Positions 1 through 5,973 of a stretch of 11,743 nt of DNA are shown piece by piece; the stretch's first letter is position 1, and every line of letters begins with the position of its first letter. This DNA comes from Fodinibacter sp038210185 (GTDB lineage: Bacteria; Actinomycetota; Actinomycetes; Actinomycetales; Dermatophilaceae): the NCBI GenBank assembly GCA_038210185.1, contig JBBQWX010000135.1, positions 1 through 11,743 on the forward strand. The letters run 5' to 3'. The notes beneath the pieces were generated by a model. The model saw only the letters and a list, made by a program, of their open reading frames with translations, searched no databases and was not told the DNA's origin. A program made the position numbers and the translations under genes.

Positions 1-1023
1 GACGTCGGCGAGGACCGTGCGCACCGCGGAGATCTGCCCCTCGGGGTCCGGGTGCGAGCCGTCGACCACGTGGAGGAGCAGGTCGGACTCGGCGACCTCT
101 TCGAGCGTGGAGCGGAAGGCCTCGACGAGCACCCCGGCGCCGGTGAGGCGGTTGAGCAGCGACGACTTGCCGGCGTTGGTGTAGCCCGCGATCGCGACGC
201 TCGGGATCTCGTGCGCGGTGCGGGAGGCGCGCTTGGTGTCGCGGTGGGTCTTCATCCCGGCGATGTCGCGCTTGAGCTTGGCGACGCGGGTGTTGATCCG
301 TCGGCGGTCGAGCTCGATCTTGGTCTCACCCGGGCCGCGCGAGCCCATGCCCTGGCCACCGGCGGCCTGGCCACCGGCCTGCCGCGACATCGACTCGCCC
401 CAGCCGCGCAGGCGCGGCAGGAGGTACTGCAGCTGAGCCAGCTCGACCTGCGCCTTGCCCTCCCGGCTCTTCGCGTGCTGGGCGAAGATGTCGAGGATGA
501 GGGCGGTGCGGTCGATGACCTTGACCTTGACGACGTCCTCGAGCGCACGGCGCTGGCTGGGCGCGAGCTCGGTGTCGCAGACGACGGTGTCGGCACCCTC
601 GGCGATGACGATGTCGCGCAGCTCGGCGGCCTTGCCCTTGCCGAGGTAGGTGGCCGGGTCAGGGTTGGCACGGCGCTGCACCACGCCGGCGAGCACCTCG
701 GAGCCGGCCGTCTCGGCGAGCGCGGCGAGCTCGCGCATCGAGTTCTCGGCGTCGTCGGCGGTGCCCTCGGACCAGACGGCCGCGAGGACCACCCGCTCGA
801 GGCGCAGCTGGCGGTACTCGACCTCGGTGACGTCCTCGAGCTCGGTGGACAGCCCGGCGACGCGGCGCAGCGAGGCGCGCTCCTCGCGGTCGAGCTGTTC
901 GCCGTCGAACGAGGCGTCGTCGAGCACGAAGCCGGCGTCGTCGAATGTCGTGGTGTCGACGGTGGCGTTGTCGTCGGCGGCGAGCGCCTCGGCTCGCCCG
1001 GACAGGATGTTCTTCGCAGTCAT
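1..1023 (-). CDS. hflX: GTPase HflX, 3' end cut by window edge, with an apparent internal deletion in the G domain
   Basis: HflX is a GTPase of the Obg-HflX superfamily that binds the 50S subunit and splits stalled or hibernating ribosomes. The 341 visible codons carry the HflX N-terminal domain, the glycine-rich linker ending in RGPGETKIELDRRR, a long helix, and the P-loop GYTNAGKSS (residues 280-288). The ATG at 1023 has AGGGAG a few bases upstream. Oddity: the frame passes straight from TGAGVLVE (residues 294-301) to AFRSTLEEVAESDLLLHVVD. In other HflX proteins about 40 residues lie between these, including switch I (ATLDPT) and the G3 motif DTVGF. The frame is intact, so this looks like an in-frame deletion of about 120 bases. 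G4 and G5 would lie beyond the left edge. Family identity is certain; whether the product binds and hydrolyses GTP is doubtful. Confidence 0.95.
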   Translation of the reverse strand, partial: MTAKNILSGRAEALAADDNATVDTTTFDDAGFVLDDASFDGEQLDREERASLRRVAGLSTELEDVTEVEYRQLRLERVVLAAVWSEGTADDAENSMRELAALAETAGSEVLAGVVQRRANPDPATYLGKGKAAELRDIVIAEGADTVVCDTELAPSQRRALEDVVKVKVIDRTALILDIFAQHAKSREGKAQVELAQLQYLLPRLRGWGESMSRQAGGQAAGGQGMGSRGPGETKIELDRRRINTRVAKLKRDIAGMKTHRDTKRASRTAHEIPSVAIAGYTNAGKSSLLNRLTGAGVLVEAFRSTLEEVAESDLLLHVVDGSHPDPEGQISAVRTVLADV

Positions 1024-1083
1024 GTTCTCCCTAGCGTCTCATCGCGCAACGCCCGGGCGCCAACCGTTTCTTCCGCGCGGCGC

Positions 1084-1089
1084 TAGCGT
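1084..1089 (+). promoter_or_regulatory. Possible -10 element (TAGCGT) for the methyltransferase
   Basis: TAGCGT fits the actinobacterial TANNNT -10 pattern and lies 9 bases before the ATG at 1099, which has no Shine-Dalgarno sequence. This suggests transcription starting about 3 bases before the start codon (a near-leaderless mRNA). No good -35 is visible. The 75-base gap to hflX must hold divergent promoters. Confidence 0.3.
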
Positions 1090-1098
1090 GTCCCTGCG

Positions 1099-1704
1099 AT
1101 GAGCGAGCACGACCACTACTTCACGGCCGCCCCGGCGAGCGCCGACGAGCGCCGACGGGTGCGTGTGCGCCTCGGCGGCCGGGACCTCGAGGTCGAGGTC
1201 GCCCCCGGCGTCTTCTCGCCCTCCGGCCTCGACAAGGGCACCACGGTGCTCCTCGACGAGGTCCCCTCACCACCGCCGACGGGCACGTTCCTCGACCTGG
1301 GCTGCGGCTGGGGGCCGGTCGCGCTGGCCCTGGCCCTGCGCTCCCCCGCCGCAACGGTCTGGGCCCTCGACGTCAACGAGCGGGCGCTCGACCTCACTCG
1401 TCGCAACGCGGCGGCGCTGGGGCTCGAGGGCGTGCGCGCCGTCACCGCCGACGGCATCCCGGATGGCGCCCGCTTCGACCTGATCTGGTCCAACCCGCCC
1501 ATCCGGGTGGGAAAGGCCGTGCTCCACGAGCTGATGCGCACCTGGCTCCCCCGCCTGGCACCGGGCGGCGTCGCGCACCTGGTCGTGCAGCGCAACCTCG
1601 GTTCGGACAGCCTGCAGCGCTGGATCGAGTCAGAGCTCGCGATGCCGTGCACCCGGCTGACGTCGGACAAGGGCTTCCGGGTGCTCGAGGTGAGGCAGCC
1701 ATGA
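1099..1704 (+). CDS. Class I SAM-dependent methyltransferase, RsmC/RlmG-like (MTS domain)
   Basis: A 201-residue Rossmann-fold methyltransferase. Motif I is DLGCGWG (residues 66-72), the acidic residue at the end of strand 2 is Asp91 (WALDVNERAL), and the catalytic-type motif is NPPI (132-135), continuing IRVGK. NPPI-type motifs mark enzymes that methylate a planar exocyclic nitrogen. The closest known characterised relatives are RsmC and RlmG, which make N2-methylguanosine in rRNA, but this protein has only the catalytic half and lacks their N-terminal duplicate, as is usual for actinobacterial members. The substrate is inferred, not shown. The N-terminus (HYFTAAP, then VFSPSGLDKGT) is typical of the family and supports the ATG at 1099. 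The gene is divergent from hflX and convergent with the surface-protein cluster. Confidence 0.9.
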   Translation: MSEHDHYFTAAPASADERRRVRVRLGGRDLEVEVAPGVFSPSGLDKGTTVLLDEVPSPPPTGTFLDLGCGWGPVALALALRSPAATVWALDVNERALDLTRRNAAALGLEGVRAVTADGIPDGARFDLIWSNPPIRVGKAVLHELMRTWLPRLAPGGVAHLVVQRNLGSDSLQRWIESELAMPCTRLTSDKGFRVLEVRQP

Positions 1705-1872
1705 CCCGTCGACGATCTCCTGCCTCGGGGCTCCTCGTGCCCGCCCTGACCCGGAGGCACTGCGCCCCCTCGCGGCCGCAACCTGGACCGGCTCTTCGCG
1801 GGGCGACTGCTGCCCGGCATCGGGCCCGGGGAGCAGGACCGGGTGGGCCGGGTCGGGCGTACCCTCGAGCGC
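1705..1872. other. Non-coding spacer, possibly the decayed tail of a lost gene
   Basis: This stretch lies between two convergent genes. An open frame from 1701 (its ATG overlaps the methyltransferase TGA) to 1880 would give an Arg/Pro/Gly-rich 59-residue peptide that looks non-genuine. On the plus strand, two other frames read more like protein: PDPEALRPLA around 1745-1775, then NLDRLFAGRLLPGIGPG from about 1780, as if a frameshift separated them. No start or stop frames them as a gene. A weak hairpin (GCCCG, loop GCAT, CGGGC; 1812-1825) is the only terminator-like structure. Confidence 0.25.
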
Positions 1873-3507
1873 TCAGTTGAACCTGACGGTCAGCCGGGCC
1901 GAGGCAGTGGCGATCCCCGTCGTCGTGCCCGTGGCGTCGATCGTCCGGGACGAGGTGGAGCCCGACGGCGGGACGTAGGTCACTGTTCCCGAGGCCGTGA
2001 CGCCCGCGCCGAGCGTGAAGGTCGTGCTGGAGCCGCTCGACGGCCTGAGCGTGACAGTGACCGCCGCGTCGACCAGGCTGTTGCCGTAGTCGTCGGTCGC
2101 ACGGCGGGCGAGGACGAAGGTGACGTTGGTGTACCGGGGGCCACGCGTGGTCGCAACGGTCGCGTTCGCGGCACAGCTCACGGTCGTCCCGGAGCACGAG
2201 GTGAAGTAGAGCTGGCCCTGGGCTCGGGGGGTCACCACGACCGCGCCACTCGTGCCCCGGCGGCCGTCGGACGTCGTGGTGACGGTGATCGACTGCGGGC
2301 CGGATCGACGGGCGATCAGTGAGATCGTCGCGACACCGTTACTGAAGGAGGCGGTCGTGGGCGGCGACGGCACCGTGCCGTCGGGGCTCGACTGCAGACC
2401 CGTCACGGCGATGGTCCTGCTGCCGGACACGGTGGCGACGGTGCGGATCGTCACGGCGAACGACGTGCCGGCGACGGCGGTCGTCGGGGCCGTGACGGTG
2501 AGTGTGGCGTTCTGGACCGTGACGGGCACCGCCGCGGTGGTCGTCGTGGTTCCGGCGACGTCGGTGACCAGTGCCCGCAGGGTGTACGCCCCGTTCGTGA
2601 GACCGGTCGCGGCCCATGAGGTGGACCACGTGGAGGCGACGGTCGTGATCGCGCTGCCGAGGTTGGTCCAGGCGCCCGAGCCCTGCTGGACCTGGGGCTG
2701 CACGCCCGCGAGGCCGGAGCCACCGGTGTCGGCCGAGCTGCCGCTCACGGTCACCGTGCCGCTGACGACGGCACCGGAGGACGGGGCCGTGACGGAGCCG
2801 GTCGGGGCCGAGGAGTCGATCTTCAGGGCCAGCGAGACCGGGGTCTCCGCGTTGCCCCGCGTGTCGACGGAGAAGAAGCGGACCGTCGCCGTGGAGGACA
2901 CGGAGAACGGACCGGTGTACCTGGTCGAGGCGGTCGTCGGGGTGTTGCCGTTGGTCGTGTAGTACGTGTTGGCGACCCCCGAGGCGTCGGTGGCGGAGAG
3001 GGTGACGGTCACGGCCGAGCTGTTCCAGCCCGCGGCGTTGGCCGCGGGCGAGGCGTTGGCGGTGGTCACCGGCGCGTTGGGGTCGAGGGTGGGCACGGCC
3101 ACGGTGACGGTGCGCGGGGCCGGCGACTCCCAGGTGGTCCCGCTGAGCCGGGAGTACACGGCGTACGTGTTGGTGGTGCCGGCGACCGGCGCGGAGTCGG
3201 TACACGAGCCGGAGGAGCCGGTGACGGTGCAGACCGAGGAAGCCACGGTCGGGGACGTGCGGGCCACCCGGTAGGCGGTGGGCGTCGGGCCGCTCACGGA
3301 TGCGGCGACGGTGAAGGACACGCTGGTCGCGGTGACTGCTCCGGTGGTGACACCCGGCGTGCCGAGCACGGCTGCAGCCGAGGCACCCGTGGCGTTCGAG
3401 GACAGCACGGAGAACACCGCCCAGGCGGGAGCCGCGACGAGCATGGCGACGGCCGCCACGACGGCCGCGGTCAGGCCGGTGCGGCGCAGCTCGAGCAGGC
3501 GGGTCAC
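1873..3507 (-). CDS. Large secreted multidomain beta-sandwich protein with chitobiase C-terminal-like domain
   Basis: 544 residues from GTG 3507, which overlaps the stop of the upstream gene (GTGA), pointing to translational coupling. A signal segment spans residues 10-30, ending PAWA/VFSVLSSNATG, similar to SipW-type signals. Then: an FN3-like domain (about 53-138) with Cys93 and Cys102; a domain resembling the chitobiase/beta-hexosaminidase C-terminal family (about 143-230; motifs GWNSSAVTVTLSATD and YYTTNGNTP, ending VDTRGNAE); an Ig-like bacterial surface domain (about 231-325); another beta-rich segment; and a C-terminal region with a second close Cys pair. It ends in LTVRFN with no LPXTG motif, no C-terminal membrane helix and no repeat for wall binding, so it is probably released or held by its partners. 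No catalytic domain is seen. An adhesin, matrix or polysaccharide-contacting role is an inference. Confidence 0.88.
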   Translation of the reverse strand: MTRLLELRRTGLTAAVVAAVAMLVAAPAWAVFSVLSSNATGASAAAVLGTPGVTTGAVTATSVSFTVAASVSGPTPTAYRVARTSPTVASSVCTVTGSSGSCTDSAPVAGTTNTYAVYSRLSGTTWESPAPRTVTVAVPTLDPNAPVTTANASPAANAAGWNSSAVTVTLSATDASGVANTYYTTNGNTPTTASTRYTGPFSVSSTATVRFFSVDTRGNAETPVSLALKIDSSAPTGSVTAPSSGAVVSGTVTVSGSSADTGGSGLAGVQPQVQQGSGAWTNLGSAITTVASTWSTSWAATGLTNGAYTLRALVTDVAGTTTTTAAVPVTVQNATLTVTAPTTAVAGTSFAVTIRTVATVSGSRTIAVTGLQSSPDGTVPSPPTTASFSNGVATISLIARRSGPQSITVTTTSDGRRGTSGAVVVTPRAQGQLYFTSCSGTTVSCAANATVATTRGPRYTNVTFVLARRATDDYGNSLVDAAVTVTLRPSSGSSTTFTLGAGVTASGTVTYVPPSGSTSSRTIDATGTTTGIATASARLTVRFN

Positions 3508-3977
3508 GAGGTGCCCCCCGAGAGCGTGACGGGGATGGTGAAGGCGGCGCCCTGGCAGCCGGACGCGGCCGAGGCGTCGAGGGTCACCGCGGCAGGCACG
3601 GTGACCGTCGTGGTGGAGCCGGCGGGCAGCGCGAGGCTGGTGGTCGCGTCGACGGTGAGCGGGGGGGCGACGCAGGCTCCGACCCCTCCAGAGACCTCGA
3701 CGTCCCGTTCCGGGTCGAGCTGCACGCTCGTGACGACGACCGGCACGGGGTTGGGGTTGGTGACGGTGATGACGAGCGGCGCAGAACCGGTCGGCACGAG
3801 CGTCGTGCCCGACGGCGTCGACGCCGTCGTCGTGAGGTCGACGAGCGTGTCGGTGGACGCCGACCCGGTCGCCGAACCGGTGCTCGACCACCAGGCGAAC
3901 GACGTGGCGCCGGCCACGACGCACGCCGTGGCCAGGGTCGCACCGAGGCCGAGGCGGAACCGGGTGCGGCCGGTCAT
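3504..3977 (-). CDS. Small exported protein with SipW-type signal peptide and two-cysteine C-terminal module
   Basis: 157 residues from ATG 3977, which overlaps the stop of the preceding gene (ATGA). The N-terminus has basic residues, a hydrophobic stretch (about 9-28) and then FAWWSSTGSATGSAS, the short aromatic/Ser/Gly pattern of SipW/TasA-class signal peptides. The mature part is Thr/Val/Ser-rich and predicted to be all beta. It holds the motif VTNPN (72-76), Cys102 and Cys141-Gln-Gly, which line up with the products of the two preceding cluster genes. Cys19 lies in the hydrophobic segment, but the -3 residue is Ala, so a lipobox is unlikely. No named family is recognised beyond the signal class. 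Possible roles are a subunit of a surface polymer or an accessory to the larger proteins. Confidence 0.87.
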   Translation of the reverse strand: MTGRTRFRLGLGATLATACVVAGATSFAWWSSTGSATGSASTDTLVDLTTTASTPSGTTLVPTGSAPLVITVTNPNPVPVVVTSVQLDPERDVEVSGGVGACVAPPLTVDATTSLALPAGSTTTVTVPAAVTLDASAASGCQGAAFTIPVTLSGGTS

Positions 3978-5107
3978 CGGCCCGTCGCCGATCCGGTGTA
4001 GGCCAGGTACACCGTCACTCCGGCGCAGCTGGCCTGGTTGCGCGAGCTGTCGAGCATGGCGACCGTGGGGAGCGCGGCGGCCGGCACCCCGAGGCTGGTC
4101 AGCCGCACCTCCCGCGCGTGGGGGGCCACGGTCAGGGGGTACGAGCCCGCGTACTGCCGCACCGCGAAGTGCGCGGCGGTGCAGTCGGCTCGCGAGGTCC
4201 CCGTGACGGTGACCCCGAGGTTGGTGAGGTGCAGCGGCCGGTCGTTCGGGTTGGTCACGGCGAGCTCGATCGCGCTGGGGGCGATGCCCGGGGCCAGCTC
4301 GCCGGTGGCCGCACCCGAGAGCGTGAACGCCTCGGGGCTGCGGTCGGCGTCGACCACGAGGGTCGCCGTTCCGGAGGCGGCGATCGTGCGGTCGCCGGAC
4401 GCGCCTCGGGCGGTCACGGTCACCGATGTCACGGATGCCGGTGACCGGGTGGAGGCGGTCAGCGTGAGTGTGACCGGGATCGGTGACGCGCCACCCGCGG
4501 GGACGTCCTTCGGCGAGACCGCCATCGAGACGCCCGCGGGGAGCCGGGCATCGCTCGACACACTGATGGTGCCCCGGTAGCCGTTGAGCCGGGACACGGC
4601 GACGGCGTAGCTGGCAGAGGACCCCGGCGCGACGGACACGCTCATCGGGGTGAGCGCCAGGGACAACCCCGGCGGAGCCTGTGCCGACACGACGACGACG
4701 AGGTCGAGCGTGCGCGTGATCGGGCCGCTCTTCCCGGTGATGGTGAGGGAAGCGGACCCGATGGGGGTGCGTGACGAGGTCGTCACGGTGAGGGTCGACG
4801 TGGCCGTGCCGGAGTCGACGCGAACGGTCGAGGGCGCCAACGCCGCGGTCGTCCCCGTCGGGAGCATGGAGGCAGCGAGCGAGACGTTGCCGGTGAAGTG
4901 GGCGACGGGCGACACCGACACCGAGAAGGTGGTGGCGCGCCCGCGCTGCACGGAGGCGCTGACCGGCTGTGCCGTGACCGTGAAGTCCTCGGCCGGCGGG
5001 GCCGCATCGGCGCCGATGCCGGGAAGCCGGCCGGCCAAGGAGACCACGAGAGGCGCGGCGAGCAGAGCCAGGGCAACTGCTGCCCGGGTCAGAACTCGTG
5101 CGTTCAT
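3974..5107 (-). CDS. Secreted protein with two Ig-like repeats and a two-cysteine C-terminal module
   Basis: 377 residues from ATG 5107, preceded by AGGGGAC five bases upstream. A standard Sec signal (Arg-rich start, hydrophobic core about 8-25) likely ends near ADA/A at 33-36. Two tandem Ig-like repeats follow, about 41-147 and 148-262. They share the pattern of a phi-x-V-x-P start, a G-R/S-x-A-x-Y/F-x-V segment, then G-x-hydrophobic-S/T-hydrophobic and LP-x-G, common in secreted adhesin-like and NEW3-type domains. The C-terminal module contains VTNPN (about 284-288), Cys309 and Cys361-Ala-Gly, matching the modules of its two neighbours. Unlike those, its signal is not clearly SipW-type. No anchor or enzyme motif is seen. 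It is probably an extracellular structural or binding component; the specific function is unknown. Confidence 0.88.
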   Translation of the reverse strand: MNARVLTRAAVALALLAAPLVVSLAGRLPGIGADAAPPAEDFTVTAQPVSASVQRGRATTFSVSVSPVAHFTGNVSLAASMLPTGTTAALAPSTVRVDSGTATSTLTVTTSSRTPIGSASLTITGKSGPITRTLDLVVVVSAQAPPGLSLALTPMSVSVAPGSSASYAVAVSRLNGYRGTISVSSDARLPAGVSMAVSPKDVPAGGASPIPVTLTLTASTRSPASVTSVTVTARGASGDRTIAASGTATLVVDADRSPEAFTLSGAATGELAPGIAPSAIELAVTNPNDRPLHLTNLGVTVTGTSRADCTAAHFAVRQYAGSYPLTVAPHAREVRLTSLGVPAAALPTVAMLDSSRNQASCAGVTVYLAYTGSATGR

Positions 5108-5163
5108 CGTGGTCCCCTGTGGTCGGCCGGCTGTCCGGCACGAAGGTGGTCAGTGCTGGAAGG

Positions 5164-5661
5164 TCACCGCGCGGTGTACTGGAAGTTCAGCGTCGCGCCC
5201 TTGCAGCCGTCCTGGTTCGTGCCCTTGTTGAAGAAGTGCACGTCGTTGACCGAGTCCTGGGCGGCCTTGGCGTCGAGCTCGACGGCGTCCCAGTTGAGGG
5301 TGACCACGCCGGACCTGTCCAGCGGCTTGTTGTTGACCTGGTAGTCGGACGGGTCGCAGGTGCCGACGGCGCCGTCGGCCTGCTTGACCGTGGCGATGGC
5401 GTCGACGCCGGCAATCTGGACCATGTTCGGGCCGGGGTTGGTCACGTTGATGACGAGGTCCTGCGCGGCGTCGCCGGGGAACATGTTGGTGACCTTGCTG
5501 GTCTGCTCGACGAGGAGGGTCGTCGCGTCGGCGGCGGTGGTGGCCGAGCCGGTGCCGGTGCCCCGGCTGGTCCAGTAGGCGAACGCGGCGGTGCCGGTGC
5601 CCACGAGGACGGCGGCGACGGCGGCGGTGACGACGAGCTTCTTTGTGGAGAAGGTACGCAT
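5164..5661 (-). CDS. SipW/TasA-class exported protein, first gene of the surface cluster
   Basis: 165 residues from ATG 5661, with GGGAAAGG about 11 bases upstream. The frame runs further upstream, but only this start gives a signal peptide. Residues 1-8 are basic, 9-26 hydrophobic, then FAYWTSRGTGTGSATTAAD, the SipW-class pattern (A-x-A followed by aromatic residues and Ser/Thr/Gly). The mature part has VTNPG (73-77), Cys102 and Cys153-Lys-Gly and ends NFQYTAR. It is less Thr/Ser-rich and more charged than its neighbours. TasA-family proteins form biofilm fibres in Bacillus, and many actinobacteria have SipW-signal proteins of unknown role; fibre formation here is only an inference. The next gene starts 56 bases downstream with its own ribosome binding site, so the genes are probably co-transcribed. 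No SipW-like signal peptidase is encoded in the window. Confidence 0.88.
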   Translation of the reverse strand: MRTFSTKKLVVTAAVAAVLVGTGTAAFAYWTSRGTGTGSATTAADATTLLVEQTSKVTNMFPGDAAQDLVINVTNPGPNMVQIAGVDAIATVKQADGAVGTCDPSDYQVNNKPLDRSGVVTLNWDAVELDAKAAQDSVNDVHFFNKGTNQDGCKGATLNFQYTAR

Positions 5662-5973
5662 GTTGAGTGATGCCTTTCCCTGCACGTGGATCCGCCGGAA
5701 CCTGTTTCCTGCGGCTACTGAAAAGATTGCCGCACCGGGCATCCATTTCGGAATCGGTTGTTCGGATGTCGTGCCACCGACCTTTGGCGCCGTCGGGGAG
5801 ACGAAGGCCGGAGCACGACTAGTCCCTTCGGTGGAGGGAAATGCGTGACTGGTGGGTCTTGAGAGCGCTGAAGGGTCAGATGTGACGGATGTGGCTGATA
5901 TGACACCTGAGCAGCAACCAAGCGGCAACCGAGCGGCACCCGAGCACCAGACGGGCTCAGCGTGTGCCGTGGG
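5662..5973 (-). promoter_or_regulatory. Leader/promoter region of the surface cluster with inverted repeats
   Basis: 312 bases without a gene, clearly less GC-rich than the rest (33 of 60 bases in 5701-5760). In the direction of the cluster it can form a 7-bp stem 5768-5774 with 5813-5819 (GCACGAC in plus), enclosing a 5-bp stem 5777-5781 with 5792-5796; a 6-bp stem 5710-5715 with 5729-5734 (TGCGGC/GCCGCA, 13-base loop); and directly next to it GGAA/TTCC (5697-5709). The ribosome binding site lies downstream of these. It does not match any riboswitch consensus I know (c-di-GMP and c-di-AMP types were considered). AT-rich CATATC near 5897-5902 could be a -10, but no -35 at good spacing is seen. 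No dapF terminator is evident. Confidence 0.4.
5909..5940 (-). repeat. Three imperfect 11-base tandem repeats
   Basis: Read on the minus strand the units are GGTGCCGCTC, GGTTGCCGCTT and GGTTGCTGCTC, back to back, just after dapF and upstream of the surface cluster. They may be tandem regulator sites or chance slippage. No known operator is recognised. Confidence 0.45.

Noticed and set aside
52..1086. 344-codon open frame on the plus strand opposite hflX
   Set aside because: The translation is Gly/Ala/Val/Asp-rich with no motifs and mirrors the GC-rich third positions of hflX, which has clear family motifs.
1812..1825. Terminator between the methyltransferase and surface cluster
   Set aside because: Only a 5-bp stem with no T run; too weak in a GC-rich background.
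1701..1880. 59-codon gene starting in the ATGA overlap with the methyltransferase stop
   Set aside because: Arg/Pro/Gly/Ala-rich translation with no family features; it runs into the end of the convergent gene. The overlap alone is weak evidence.
3508..3924. Longer N-terminus for the 544-residue protein
   Set aside because: The upstream part is His/Arg-rich shadow of the 157-residue gene; GTG 3507 gives a signal peptide and a GTGA overlap.
3504..3977. Lipoprotein signal at Cys19 of the 157-residue protein
   Set aside because: The residues before Cys are Ala-Thr-Ala, lacking the Leu/Val/Ile expected at -3, and the signal continues well beyond it.
5662..5973. Known c-di-GMP or c-di-AMP riboswitch
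   Set aside because: Hairpins are present, but the conserved core sequences of those classes could not be found.
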